Positions 34,484-43,594 of a stretch of 64,000 nucleotides of DNA are shown in pieces; positions within the stretch are counted from its first letter, which is position 1, and the number at the start of each line of letters is the position of its first letter. Made by a program: the position numbers and the translations under genes. Source of the DNA: Rhodospirillaceae bacterium (lineage in GTDB: Bacteria; Pseudomonadota; Alphaproteobacteria; GCA-2731375); contig JABIWH010000058.1 in NCBI GenBank assembly GCA_018701215.1, forward strand, positions 1 to 64,000, written 5' to 3'. Below the pieces are notes generated by a model. It had not been told where the DNA came from. It did no database searches and was given only the letters and a program-made list of their open reading frames with translations.

Positions 34484-34732
34484 ATGATTACGTTCCTGGT
34501 AGTTTGGCTGCTAGCGGTCCTGGCCGTTGTGGCGGTAGTGTATGCGGTGAAATGCCTGCGTCGGCGCAGACTTTGCGGCCTGGCTGAATTTCATTGGCCC
34601 GGCCTGATTGTCATTGCGCTGATCATCGGGGCGGTTCCGGCCTTCATTTACGACAATCAATCGTCCCGCACCGTTCAGGTGCCGGACGGCGTTGCCGAGC
34701 GGCCAAAGATTGCCGGGCCGGAAAAAAACTAA
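34484..34732 (+). CDS. Small two-helix membrane protein
   Basis: The ATG at 34484 gives 82 residues (a GTG three codons upstream is possible). Two hydrophobic segments (about 1-22 and 40-56) flank a basic loop C-L-R-R-R-R-L-C. No family is recognised. It starts 26 bp after the aldolase gene, but the ribosome site is weak and the end abuts a chemoreceptor gene remnant on the other strand. It may be a real short gene or a recent chance frame. Confidence 0.5.
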   Translation: MITFLVVWLLAVLAVVAVVYAVKCLRRRRLCGLAEFHWPGLIVIALIIGAVPAFIYDNQSSRTVQVPDGVAERPKIAGPEKN

Positions 34733-34915
34733 CGCTCCGCTAAACACGACGATACCCATGACGGCGTTTGCGAAATTGCCGGCAAGATCCAGCATCGTCT
34801 TGCGCGTCTCTTTGGTGTTGCGCTTTGCTGACTCGACCTAGGCGTCGCGTAAATATTTTAATTCCATGGCATTGTCCCTGAACACTTGCAATGCCATGGC
34901 CATGCGCCCTCTAGG
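34733..34915 (-). pseudogene. Chemoreceptor (MCP) gene remnant, HAMP end to signalling domain start
   Basis: On the minus strand one frame reads M-A-M-A-L-Q-V-F-R-D-N-A-M-E-L-K from 34903, then meets a TAG at 34840-34838, and continues in the same frame as R-K-T-M-L-D-L-A-G-N-F-A-N-A-V-M-G-I-V. In alphaproteobacterial chemoreceptors the end of HAMP (M-A-x-A-L-Q-V-F-x-D-N-A) is followed by just such a stretch (L-A-x-x-F-x-x-x-V-G-G-I-V-x-x-V-S-S-A). Neither end continues into a full gene, so this is a decayed fragment of about 60 codons. Confidence 0.7.
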
Positions 34916-34993
34916 CGATATGCATAACCACATATGATGGCCGCTGCATGGTCATTCCGACGATCATGTGATGTCTATTTGCAGACGGCTGAG

Positions 34994-36073
34994 TTAGCTC
35001 AGGCCGCTGCGATCCACGGCCATGGCCTTGATCATGGCATGCACCTTACGGCCCGGCATGATGTTCAGCTCCCGTTGCGAGCGTTTGGTGATGCGAGCCC
35101 ACAATGGAGTGCCGATATCAATCAAGACATCAACCTGCGGGCCGTCGTCCGCGCCTACCTCTATCACTTCACCGGTAAAGACGTTCAAGACACTGACCTG
35201 TTCGGGGGGCGCCAGAGCCAGGCTGACGTCGCGGGCGTGCACGCGGATACGCAGCGGGCTGCCTAGGCCGAGGTCCAGCTGCGGCAGCCACAAATCACCA
35301 CCCTGGAAGGATAGCCGGGTCAGTTTGTCCACATCATCCTGTTCCGCCACCGTCGTGCTCAACACCGCGCCCGCATCCCAGCGGCCTGTCAGGTGACGCA
35401 GGTCAAGCCGGGCGGTGATTTCATCGACCGGCCCCTGGGCGGCAATGGCGCCGTCCGCCATGACGATCAACTGATCCGCCAGACGCACGATTTCATCCAT
35501 ATTGTGCGAGACATAGACAATGGAAATATCGAATTCGCGGCGCAGCTTTTCGATGAACGGCAATATCTCGGCTCGGCGCGGTGCATCGAGGTTGGCCAGG
35601 GGTTCGTCCATCAACAACAACCGCGGGGCGGCCAGAATGGCCCGGCCAATGGCGACCCGTTGGCGCTCTCCACCCGACAGGGTCTTGGGCCGGCGCACCA
35701 GTAGAGGCCGTAACGCCAGCAAATCCACCACCGCGTCATAGTCGACCAGCGCCACGCCCTTGGGCACCAGCGCCCGGCCATAGGATAGATTGCCGGCCAC
35801 GGTCATGTGCGGGAACAGACGGCTTTCCTGAAAGACATAGCCCAGTCGCCGTTGCTCCGGCGATAGATCGATACCCTGTTCGCTGTCGAACAGTACTTGG
35901 TCCCATACCACAATGCGTCCCCGCGCCGGGCGCTCCAGGCCGGCCAGCATATTGACCAGGGATGTCTTCCCCGCCCCTGATGGACCAAACAGGGCGGTGA
36001 TCCCGGCCTCGGCCTGAAAGGCTGCCTTGATTTCGAAATCGCCAATTCTGGTCTGCAAACTAATATCCAGCAT
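34994..36073 (-). CDS. modC: Molybdate ABC transporter ATPase ModC
   Basis: The 359-residue protein has Walker A G-P-S-G-A-G-K-T-S, signature L-S-G-G-E-R-Q-R, Walker B L-L-L-M-D-E-P-L-A-N-L-D, the H-loop V-S-H-N, and a C-terminal TOBE-type molybdate-binding region (about 290-355). The ATG at 36073 shares its A with the modB stop (TGATG), and a GTG one codon earlier is also possible. It is last in a modA-modB-modC unit on the minus strand. No ModE gene or obvious ModE box was seen. Confidence 0.92.
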   Translation of the reverse strand: MLDISLQTRIGDFEIKAAFQAEAGITALFGPSGAGKTSLVNMLAGLERPARGRIVVWDQVLFDSEQGIDLSPEQRRLGYVFQESRLFPHMTVAGNLSYGRALVPKGVALVDYDAVVDLLALRPLLVRRPKTLSGGERQRVAIGRAILAAPRLLLMDEPLANLDAPRRAEILPFIEKLRREFDISIVYVSHNMDEIVRLADQLIVMADGAIAAQGPVDEITARLDLRHLTGRWDAGAVLSTTVAEQDDVDKLTRLSFQGGDLWLPQLDLGLGSPLRIRVHARDVSLALAPPEQVSVLNVFTGEVIEVGADDGPQVDVLIDIGTPLWARITKRSQRELNIMPGRKVHAMIKAMAVDRSGLS

Positions 36074-36762
36074 CACGATAACCCGATCCGCTTGGATACC
36101 TGCTTGGCCAGATATTGTGAGGCCACCAGGGCAATGATGGCCAGGGCGACGGAGATTAATGCCAGGCGGGTGGCAGCGGCCTCGCCACCCGGAATTTGCA
36201 GGGCGGTGTAAAGTGCGAGGGGCAGGGTGCGGGTTTCGCCGGGTACATTGGCCGCGAAAGTTATGGTGGCGCCGAATTCACCCAGGCAGCGGATGAATGA
36301 CAGCAACACGCCGGTCAATATACCCGGTGTCGTCAAGGGCAGGGTAATGGTCAGGAAGACCCTGCCTGGCTTGGCGCCCAGGGTTTGCGCGGCGGTCTCC
36401 AGGTGGCGGTCCACCGCCTCCATGGACAGGCGCACGGCGCGCACCAGCAGGGGGAAGGCCATGACGGCGGCGGCCAGTGCCGCGCCGCGCCAGGAGAATA
36501 CCAGATTGATGCCGAACCAATCATGCAGCCAGCTCCCCAACGGACCCGTCCGCCCGAACAGCACCAGCAATACATAGCCCAAGGCAACAGGCGGCAGTAC
36601 CAGCGGCAGGTGCACCACGCCATCCAGCAAGGCCTTGCCCGGAAACTCCCGCCGCGCCAAAAGCCAAGCCACCGCGATGCCCGGCACCAGGCTGCAAGCC
36701 ACGGCCCACAGCGCGACTTTCAGCGACAGAGACAGTGCCTCGATTTCAAGCGGACTTAGCAT
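36073..36762 (-). CDS. modB: Molybdate ABC transporter permease ModB
   Basis: The 229 residues contain about five to six membrane helices and the diagnostic coupling region F-I-R-C-L-G-E-F-G-A-T-I-T-F-A-A-N-V-P-G, typical of ModB. It starts 10 bp after modA and its stop overlaps the start of modC, so the three are one operon importing molybdate for molybdenum cofactor. Confidence 0.93.
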   Translation of the reverse strand: MLSPLEIEALSLSLKVALWAVACSLVPGIAVAWLLARREFPGKALLDGVVHLPLVLPPVALGYVLLVLFGRTGPLGSWLHDWFGINLVFSWRGAALAAAVMAFPLLVRAVRLSMEAVDRHLETAAQTLGAKPGRVFLTITLPLTTPGILTGVLLSFIRCLGEFGATITFAANVPGETRTLPLALYTALQIPGGEAAATRLALISVALAIIALVASQYLAKQVSKRIGLS

Positions 36763-36772
36763 TCATAAGCTC

Positions 36773-37540
36773 TTAACGGGGCTTGGGCAGGAAGGTAAAG
36801 CCATATTGTTCAAAGATTGTTTTCGCTACGTCGCCTTGGAGGTAACGAAAGACCTTACGGGCGAGGGGGCCGTCGTTCTTCCGCATCAGTGCCAAAGGAT
36901 ATGTTATCGGGGCATGACTGCCTTTTGGGAAGGCCGCCGCTTGACGCAGATTGTCATAGACCCGGCCATCACTGGCATAGGCAATGGCAAAGCGTCCCTG
37001 GCCGCGAACCAGTAACGCCAAGGCATTGCGCACCGAGGCGCCATAGACCGCGCGCTTAGCAAGTTGGGACCAAAGGTTCAGATGCCGCAAAGCCTGGCGG
37101 CCATAGCGTCCTGCCGGCACATGCTCCGGATCACCCATGATCAGATGTTCGGCTGCCAATGCGCTTGGCAGATCATGCAGATTATCGAGATCATTGGTAT
37201 CGTCATCCCGGCGCAACACGACCAGGCGGTTGCCCAGCAGATTTATCCGGCCATGCCGTGCGATCAGACCGCGTTCCTCCAGATACGCCATCCAGGCAAC
37301 ATCGGCGGACAGAAATAAATGCGCCGGTGCGCCGGCGGCGATATGCTTGGCCAGGGCGGACGAGGCGGCGAAGGTCGGGCGCAGGCTCAGGCCATGGTCC
37401 CGATTTAAGGCCGCTGCCAGGGCGGTTACCGCCTCGGTCGTGGAGGCGGCGGCCAAAATGTCGATGGACTCCGACCGTCCGGGACTGGATGTCAGCACCA
37501 AGGCGATCGCGCAAAGACAGCCGAAAATGCGCGATCTCAC
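36773..37540 (-). CDS. modA: Molybdate-binding periplasmic protein ModA
   Basis: The 255-residue precursor has a Sec signal (about 1-24), then I-D-I-L-A-A-A-S-T-T-E-A at the mature start where ModA binds oxyanion, L-F-L-S-A-D-V-A-W-M, a G-D-P-E-H-V-P-A-G-R-Y-G-R-Q-A-L motif and A-I-A-Y-A-S-D. These are standard ModA landmarks. It follows metC on the same strand by 14 bp, so readthrough from metC is likely. Confidence 0.92.
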   Translation of the reverse strand: MRSRIFGCLCAIALVLTSSPGRSESIDILAAASTTEAVTALAAALNRDHGLSLRPTFAASSALAKHIAAGAPAHLFLSADVAWMAYLEERGLIARHGRINLLGNRLVVLRRDDDTNDLDNLHDLPSALAAEHLIMGDPEHVPAGRYGRQALRHLNLWSQLAKRAVYGASVRNALALLVRGQGRFAIAYASDGRVYDNLRQAAAFPKGSHAPITYPLALMRKNDGPLARKVFRYLQGDVAKTIFEQYGFTFLPKPR

Positions 37541-37554
37541 GGTGACCTATCCCC

Positions 37555-38730
37555 TTACAATGCCGCGTTCAGGCGTTTGAAGCCCGCATCCAGATCAGCG
37601 ATCAGGTCGTCGGGATCTTCCAGACCAATGTGGAACCGCAGACACGGACCTTCATATGGCCAAGGTGTGACCGAGCGGCTGGCGTTGGGATCCTGGGGCA
37701 GAACAAGACTTTCATAACCGCCCCAAGAAGCGCCCATGCCGAACAATTCCAGATCATCAATCAGGGCACCCAGGGCGGCCCGCGGACAGGGCTTTAACGT
37801 GGTGCCGAACAGGCCGGAGGCGCCCAGGAAATCGCGCTTCCACAATTCGTGGCCGGGATCGTCGGGCAGGGCAGGGTGCATGACGCATTCGACAACATCC
37901 TGCCCTTTGAGCCATTCAGCGACCTTCAGGCCGTTCTCCCAATGTTGTTTCAGGCGCACCGATAGCGTCCGCATGCCGCGTTGGGCCAGATAGACATCGT
38001 CCGGGCCGGCGGTGTGTCCCAGCATGCGAGAGGTGACTTCCAACTCAGGCCATGACGCTTCATTGGCACAAGCAGTGCCGATCATCACGTCCGAATGGCC
38101 GACGATATATTTGGTGCCGGCCTGGATCGAGACATCCACGCCCAGGGTGAACGGCTTGCAATACAATGGCGAGGCCCAGGTGTTGTCCATCAATACGGTG
38201 CAACCCCTGGCGTGCGCCGCTTCGGCAATGGCCGGGATGTCTTGCATCACAAAGGTCTGTGAACCGGGCGCCTCCACGTAGACGACCTTGGTATTGTCCT
38301 GGATCAGCTCGGCGATGCCGGCGCCAATGGCGGGATCATAAAAAGTGCTGTCGACATTGATCCGCTTGGCCAGAGTATTGCAAAAGCGCCGCGTCGGGCC
38401 GTAGACGCTGTCGACCATCAAAATGTGATCGCCGGCTTCGACGAAGGACATCAATGAGGCGACGATGGCGGCCAGGCCGGATGGGTAGACCATGCAGCGG
38501 TGCCCGCCTTCGACGGCGCAAACCATGTCTTCCAACGAGAATGTGGTCGGGGTTCCAGCGCGGCCATAATAGACGCCCCGCTCTCCCTTTTCGCGGCGGG
38601 CTCTTGAGGCGTCAAGAGCGGCCACGGTTGGATAAAGGACAGTGGATGCGTGGTAGACAGGCGGATTGACAATGCCGAGGTTGTTCTCCGGGTCGCGGCC
38701 AGCCGTGACTAATTTCGTTTCGTCTTTCAT
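37555..38730 (-). CDS. metC: Cystathionine beta-lyase
   Basis: The 391 residues from the ATG at 38730 (a TTG five codons upstream is less likely) belong to the Cys/Met PLP enzymes: R-x-G-T-P-T for phosphate contact, Y-P-S-G-L-A-A, D-N-T-W-A-S-P and the PLP Lys in I-Q-A-G-T-K-Y-I-V-G-H-S-D. The enzyme cleaves cystathionine to homocysteine, pyruvate and ammonia. It is divergent from aapJ; metC next to aapJQMP is a recurring alphaproteobacterial arrangement. Confidence 0.92.
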   Translation of the reverse strand: MKDETKLVTAGRDPENNLGIVNPPVYHASTVLYPTVAALDASRARREKGERGVYYGRAGTPTTFSLEDMVCAVEGGHRCMVYPSGLAAIVASLMSFVEAGDHILMVDSVYGPTRRFCNTLAKRINVDSTFYDPAIGAGIAELIQDNTKVVYVEAPGSQTFVMQDIPAIAEAAHARGCTVLMDNTWASPLYCKPFTLGVDVSIQAGTKYIVGHSDVMIGTACANEASWPELEVTSRMLGHTAGPDDVYLAQRGMRTLSVRLKQHWENGLKVAEWLKGQDVVECVMHPALPDDPGHELWKRDFLGASGLFGTTLKPCPRAALGALIDDLELFGMGASWGGYESLVLPQDPNASRSVTPWPYEGPCLRFHIGLEDPDDLIADLDAGFKRLNAAL

Positions 38731-38923
38731 GGGTACAATTCTCAATCATATGCGGAGGAGGGCTGGGAGCCCGGATGATGTTGAGCGGCATAATGGCATC
38801 CCGGTCTTTGCGGCGCCAATTTTTTTGTCGCGGCGGTTATTCTATCTAGTTGTCGCATGCCGGATTGTTTGTTACCGTCTCGTTACGCTTGCGCATTATT
38901 TGGCAAAACAGGTATGCGTGGCA

Positions 38924-38951
38924 TGAAACAGAAATCGGGGTTTTTGTTTCA
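38924..38951. promoter_or_regulatory. Dyad upstream of aapJ
   Basis: TGAAACA (38924-38930) and TGTTTCA (38945-38951) form an inverted repeat, extended by AAA/TTT, in the metC-aapJ divergent region, about 50-80 bp before aapJ. It could be an operator or a leader hairpin. The 273-bp region holds no gene. Confidence 0.4.
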
Positions 38952-39003
38952 AACTCCGTAAGAGAGTGTTCGTAACAACATTGATAACAGGGAAGATCAA
39001 TCA

Positions 39004-40020
39004 ATGAAAAATACAGCAATTCTGACACTAGGTGTCGGTGCGGCGATGTTCGCCACGGCGGCTTATGCCGGCATGGTGGATGATATCAAGAAACGTGGAG
39101 AATTGATTTGCGGCGTCACTACGGGCCTGGCTGGCTTTGCCGCGCCCAATGACAAGGGCGAATGGGCTGGTTTCGACGTGGATATCTGCCGCGCCGTTGC
39201 CGCTGGTGTCCTTGGCGATTCCATGAAGGTCAAGTTCGTGCCGACCACGGGCAAAAGCCGTTTCCCGACCTTGCAGTCCGGCGAAGTGGACATGCTGGCC
39301 CGGAACACGACCTGGACCTTTGACCGGGACGTGAAGCTTGGCTTTGAGTTTGCTGGCGTCAACTTCTATGACGGCCAGGGCTTTATGGTTCGTAAGGATC
39401 TCGGTGTTAAATCCGCACTGGAACTCGACGGCGCCACGGTTTGCGTCGCGACCGGCTCCACCACGGAATTGAACCTGGGCGATTACTTCCGCGCCAACAA
39501 CATGAAATATGTGCCGGTGGTTTTCGAAAAATCCGATGAAATCCGCGCTGGTTACATTGCTGGCCGTTGTGATGCCTACACCACTGACCGTTCCGGTCTG
39601 GCGGCGCAGCGCAGTCAGATGCCAAACCCGGATGCCCACGTGGTCCTGCCTGAGGTGATCTCGAAAGAGCCCCTGGGTCCGTTGGTCCGTCATGGCGACA
39701 ACCAGTGGGGCGATGTTGTCCGCTGGACTTTGAATGTCTTGATCATTGCCGAGGAAAAAGGTCTGACATCAGCTAACGTAGATGGCATGAAGGGCTCCAC
39801 CAACGATCCTGAAGTGAAGCGTTTGCTTGGCATGGAAGGTGAGTATGGCGCGCGTCTGGGCCTGCCCAACGACTGGGCCTTGAACATCATCAAGCAGGTC
39901 GGCAACTATTCCGAGACATACGAGCGGAATATTGGCCCGAACACGCCAATCGGTCTGACCCGCGGTGTGAATGCGGCCTGGAACAAGGGCGGTATCCTGT
40001 ACTCACCGCCTTTCCGTTGA
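39004..40020 (+). CDS. aapJ: General L-amino acid ABC transporter binding protein AapJ
   Basis: The 338-residue precursor has a Sec signal ending A-A-Y-A, then the polar amino acid SBP fold: K-R-G-E-L-I-C-G-V-T, W-A-G-F-D-V-D-I-C-R-A-V-A-A and G-K-S-R-F-P-T-L-Q-S-G-E-V-D-M-L-A-R-N-T-T-W-T. The last of these is characteristic of AapJ/BztA. It captures a broad range of L-amino acids in the periplasm for AapQMP. A hairpin lies between it and aapQ, a common way to make more binding protein than membrane parts. Confidence 0.94.
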   Translation: MKNTAILTLGVGAAMFATAAYAGMVDDIKKRGELICGVTTGLAGFAAPNDKGEWAGFDVDICRAVAAGVLGDSMKVKFVPTTGKSRFPTLQSGEVDMLARNTTWTFDRDVKLGFEFAGVNFYDGQGFMVRKDLGVKSALELDGATVCVATGSTTELNLGDYFRANNMKYVPVVFEKSDEIRAGYIAGRCDAYTTDRSGLAAQRSQMPNPDAHVVLPEVISKEPLGPLVRHGDNQWGDVVRWTLNVLIIAEEKGLTSANVDGMKGSTNDPEVKRLLGMEGEYGARLGLPNDWALNIIKQVGNYSETYERNIGPNTPIGLTRGVNAAWNKGGILYSPPFR

Positions 40021-40086
40021 TCGCTGGCTTGATCACTGTTTTGGTCAAGGTTTCATGATCAAAGCTTTGACAACCGTCTAGATGAT

Positions 40087-40119
40087 GGCGCGTCCGGCCC
40101 AAAGTGGGTTGGGCGCGCC
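40087..40119 (+). terminator. aapJ-aapQ intergenic hairpin (mRNA stabiliser or partial terminator)
   Basis: GGCGCGTCCGGCCCA pairs with TGGGTTGGGCGCGCC over 15 positions (three are G-T wobbles) around an AAG loop. There is no T-run directly after it, so partial termination or 3'-end protection of the aapJ message is more likely than full termination. Confidence 0.7.
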
Positions 40120-40243
40120 TCGTCAGGCGGCTTTTATATGTCTGAACAGATATGCTTGATGGAAAAGCAAACCGTTTAAGGTAAACCATCCAGGCAGGTA
40201 TCGAGTTCTAAAGCTGTGCAATTATTAGGCAACGGGGGGTGTG

Positions 40244-41431
40244 ATGGCCGTAGCCGAAGGTGGGGTGAAACCCGGGAAGGCTTCGTTCCTTTATGACGCG
40301 CGCATTCGCGCGATTGTATATCAAGTCATAATGGCCGGCGCCGTGGTGATGTTTTTCGCCTGGTTGACCATGAATACGCTGGATAATCTCGAACAACGAG
40401 GGATCGCCAGCGGGTTTGGTTTTCTTAATCATCCGGCCGGATTCGGGGTGCCGTTTTCGCTGATCGAATATACCGAGGCTTCGCCCTATCGGACGGTGTT
40501 TATCCTTGGCGTCCTGAACACATTGTTTGTCTCTTTCGTGGGTATCATTTTGGCCACCATCGTTGGCTTTACCCTGGGCGTCATGCGCCTGTCGAAGAAT
40601 TACCTGATTTCGCGCATCGCCGCCGTGTATCTGGAAACCTTCCGCAATATTCCGCTGCTGTTGCAGATCCTGTTCTGGTACATCGGCGTGCTGCAATTAA
40701 TGCCGCAACAGCGCAGCTCGATCATTATTTTTGACAATGTATTCGTTAACAACCGCGGCATCTTTTATCCCGCCCTGAAAGCTGAACCCGGCTTCATGGC
40801 CGTGCCGATCGCTTTCCTGGTTGGTATTGTCGCGACCTTTATCCTACGCGGTTGGGTCAAGCGCCGGCGCGATGCGACCGGGCAGGGCTTTCCCACCGTT
40901 TGGGCCGGTCTGGGCCTGATTTTCGGCCTGCCCATTATTGCTGCCCTGGTAACGGGGCTGCCTTGGACATGGAGCCTGCCGCGCCTGCAGGGCTTTGGCT
41001 TCAAGGGCGGCTCGGTGATCATTCCCGAATTCCTGGCCTTGCTGCTCGCCTTGACCATCTATACCGCCGCTTTCATTGGCGAAATCGTCCGCGCTGGTAT
41101 TCAGGCCGTCTCGCACGGCCAGACCGAAGCCGCGCACGCCCTTGGCATCAAGCCTGGCACCACATTGCGTCTGGTGATTATTCCCCAGGCCATGCGGATT
41201 ATTATCCCGCCGCTGATATCCCAGTATTTGAACCTGGTGAAAAATTCGTCGCTGGCGCCCGCGATTGGCTATCCGGAAATGACCCAGGTCTGGGCCGGGA
41301 CCGTTTTGAACCAATCGGGACAGGCCCTGGAATGCATCGCCATGGTAATGGGCACCTACTGCATCATCTCGTTGAGTATTTCCGGCGTCATGAATTGGTA
41401 CAACGCACGTGTTGCGTTGGTGGGGAGGTGA
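40244..41431 (+). CDS. aapQ: General L-amino acid ABC transporter permease AapQ
   Basis: From the ATG at 40244 (GGGGGGTG upstream; the adjacent GTG at 40241 is possible) the protein has 395 residues and about eight membrane helices. The HisM-type coupling region is E-I-V-R-A-G-I-Q-A-V-S-x3-T-E-A-A-x-A-L-G. It pairs with AapM as a heterodimeric channel. The large loop after helix 3 is typical of AapQ rather than of short HisM proteins. Confidence 0.92.
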   Translation: MAVAEGGVKPGKASFLYDARIRAIVYQVIMAGAVVMFFAWLTMNTLDNLEQRGIASGFGFLNHPAGFGVPFSLIEYTEASPYRTVFILGVLNTLFVSFVGIILATIVGFTLGVMRLSKNYLISRIAAVYLETFRNIPLLLQILFWYIGVLQLMPQQRSSIIIFDNVFVNNRGIFYPALKAEPGFMAVPIAFLVGIVATFILRGWVKRRRDATGQGFPTVWAGLGLIFGLPIIAALVTGLPWTWSLPRLQGFGFKGGSVIIPEFLALLLALTIYTAAFIGEIVRAGIQAVSHGQTEAAHALGIKPGTTLRLVIIPQAMRIIIPPLISQYLNLVKNSSLAPAIGYPEMTQVWAGTVLNQSGQALECIAMVMGTYCIISLSISGVMNWYNARVALVGR

Positions 41432-41435
41432 CGTC

Positions 41436-42761
41436 ATGAGCCAGACAGATTTTGGCGAAACCCAGGCGGTCTTCACACCGAAGCCGGATTTACCCCCGCC
41501 CGCCATCACGGTAGGCATCATAGGCTGGGTGCGGGGCAATTTGCTGCCGGACTGGTTCAATGGCGCCATGACCGTGTTAGCCTTGATCGGGCTTTATTTC
41601 GTTATTCCGCCTGTTGTCAACTGGGCCCTGCTGGATGCCCATTTCGTCGGTGACAGCCGCAAGGCCTGTAAACCGAATGTACAGATTGTCCGCGATCAGG
41701 TTGTCACCCAGGCCACCATGCCCGACGGCAGCACCATGGAGGTGACAACCTCCGCCGACCGAATTGTCGTCCCCGAAGGCGTGGTTCCCAACGTACGCTG
41801 GGAACGGCGCATGGTGGAAGGCGTGGTCCGGGGAAAGGGCCGTGAATACGCCAAGGTCGTGGTTGAAAAAGACGTGGTCATAGAGGGGGCTTGTTGGGTC
41901 TTCGTCGGCGTCCGGTTCGATCAATTCATCTATGGCTTCTATCCCAAATCGGAACGCTGGCGTCCCACCGTTGTGATCGGCATCGGCCTATTGATGATCA
42001 TCTATATGCTGACGGATGGATTGCCCCATCGCGGCCGGGTTGCGATGTTCCTGCTGATCCCGTTCCCGGTCATCGCCTTCTTCATGTTCTCGGGCGGTGT
42101 TATGGGAATGCCGCATGTGGACAATTCCAAATGGGGTGGTCTGGTTCTGACGATCATCATATCGTCCGTGGCGATAACGGGCGCCCTGCCGCTGGGAGTC
42201 GCCCTGGCCCTGGGCAGGCGTAGCCAGATGCCGATTATTCGTTGGTTCTGTATCATTGTGATCGAGTTTTTCCGCTCGGTCCCGATGATTACCATTCTGT
42301 TCATGGCGCTGGTGGTGCTGCCGTTGTTCCTGCCGCCGGGCACCAGTTTTGACCAGTTGCTGCGTGTTTTGATCGGGGTCACGATCTTCATCGCGGCTTA
42401 TACGGCCGAGGTGGTCCGAGGCGGGCTGGCGGCCTTGCCAACAGGTCAATATGAAGCCGCCAATGCCCTGGGCCTGGGCTATTGGAAGATGATGCGTTTG
42501 ATTATCCTGCCGCAGGCCCTGCGCATCATGATCCCGGCGATCGTGTCGCTGTTTATCGGCATCTTCAAGGACACCACGTTGGTACAAATCGTCGGCTTGA
42601 ATGATCTGCTGACCATGGTGCAACTGGCGGTCACCGATGCCCAGTGGATCGGCCTTTCCAAGGAAGGCTATTTCTTCTGCGGCTTCGTCTTCTTTATCTT
42701 CTGCTTCTCCATGTCGCGGTATTCCATGTACCTCGAACGCAAACTCCACACTGGCCACTAA
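41436..42761 (+). CDS. aapM: General L-amino acid ABC transporter permease AapM
   Basis: The ATG at 41436 lies 4 bp after the aapQ stop, with GGGAGGTG upstream, giving 441 residues; an earlier in-frame ATG would overlap aapQ. The coupling motif is E-V-V-R-G-G-L-A-A-L-P-x-G-Q-Y-E-A-A-N-A-L-G. The long N-terminal periplasmic insertion (about 60-165) is rich in charged residues and somewhat larger than I would expect, but the gene order fixes the identity. Confidence 0.92.
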   Translation: MSQTDFGETQAVFTPKPDLPPPAITVGIIGWVRGNLLPDWFNGAMTVLALIGLYFVIPPVVNWALLDAHFVGDSRKACKPNVQIVRDQVVTQATMPDGSTMEVTTSADRIVVPEGVVPNVRWERRMVEGVVRGKGREYAKVVVEKDVVIEGACWVFVGVRFDQFIYGFYPKSERWRPTVVIGIGLLMIIYMLTDGLPHRGRVAMFLLIPFPVIAFFMFSGGVMGMPHVDNSKWGGLVLTIIISSVAITGALPLGVALALGRRSQMPIIRWFCIIVIEFFRSVPMITILFMALVVLPLFLPPGTSFDQLLRVLIGVTIFIAAYTAEVVRGGLAALPTGQYEAANALGLGYWKMMRLIILPQALRIMIPAIVSLFIGIFKDTTLVQIVGLNDLLTMVQLAVTDAQWIGLSKEGYFFCGFVFFIFCFSMSRYSMYLERKLHTGH

Positions 42762-42797
42762 AGTGCCATTGATAGGCCAGGGAAAGAGAGACTACTC

Positions 42798-43589
42798 ATG
42801 AGCGATAGCGCCACGGAAATCGATGTTGATCAATCAAGAATGAAGATCTCGGACGAGGTCGCCATTCAGATTACCGGCATGCATAAATGGTATGGTTCAT
42901 TCCACGTTCTCAAGGACATCAATCTGACCGTCAATCAGGGTGAGAGGATTGTCGTCTGCGGCCCGTCGGGTTCCGGAAAATCGACCCTGATCCGCTGTAT
43001 TAACCGCCTGGAAGAGCATCAGCAGGGACAGATCCTGGTTGATAACGTGGAACTGACCAACGATCTAAAAAACATCGATACCGTGCGCCGCGAAGTCGGC
43101 ATGGTATTCCAGCATTTCAATCTGTTCCCTCATTTGACCGTGCTGGAAAACTGTACGCTAGCGCCGATCTGGGTGCGCAAAATGCCCAAGTCGGAGGCGG
43201 AAGAGATCGGCATGCGGTTCCTGGAAACCGTACGTATTCCCGAACAGGCCGATAAATTCCCGGGTCAGCTGTCGGGTGGGCAACAGCAGCGTGTGGCCAT
43301 TGCGCGGTCGTTATGCATGAACCCGCGGATCATGCTGTTTGACGAACCTACTTCGGCCCTTGATCCCGAAATGATCAAGGAAGTGCTGGAAGTGATGATC
43401 CATCTCGCCGAGGAAGGCATGACCATGATTTGCGTGACCCACGAAATGGGTTTCGCACGCAAGGTCGCCAACCGGGTGATTTTCATGGATCAGGGCGAGA
43501 TCGTCGAGCAGAACGAGCCGGAAGAATTCTTCAACAATCCCAAATCCGACCGCACGCAACTATTCCTGAGCCAGATCCTGTCGCACTAG
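42798..43589 (+). CDS. aapP: General L-amino acid ABC transporter ATPase AapP
   Basis: The 263-residue ATPase has Walker A G-P-S-G-S-G-K-S-T, signature L-S-G-G-Q-Q-Q-R, Walker B I-M-L-F-D-E-P-T-S-A-L-D-P and the H-loop V-T-H-E-M-G-F, as in HisP/GlnQ-type importers. It closes the aapJQMP operon; GAAAGAGAGA precedes the start. Its stop lies 5 bp from the end of the convergent GNAT gene, leaving no room for a separate terminator. Confidence 0.95.
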   Translation: MSDSATEIDVDQSRMKISDEVAIQITGMHKWYGSFHVLKDINLTVNQGERIVVCGPSGSGKSTLIRCINRLEEHQQGQILVDNVELTNDLKNIDTVRREVGMVFQHFNLFPHLTVLENCTLAPIWVRKMPKSEAEEIGMRFLETVRIPEQADKFPGQLSGGQQQRVAIARSLCMNPRIMLFDEPTSALDPEMIKEVLEVMIHLAEEGMTMICVTHEMGFARKVANRVIFMDQGEIVEQNEPEEFFNNPKSDRTQLFLSQILSH

Positions 43590-43594
43590 ATGGG

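Noticed and set aside
34838..34840. In-frame TAG read as an unusual amino acid codon
   Set aside because: The fragment lacks both ends of a receptor gene, so decay explains the stop better.
38899..38940. Sigma-54 promoter for aapJ
   Set aside because: TGGCA is present, but GG-to-GC spacing is 12 rather than 10.
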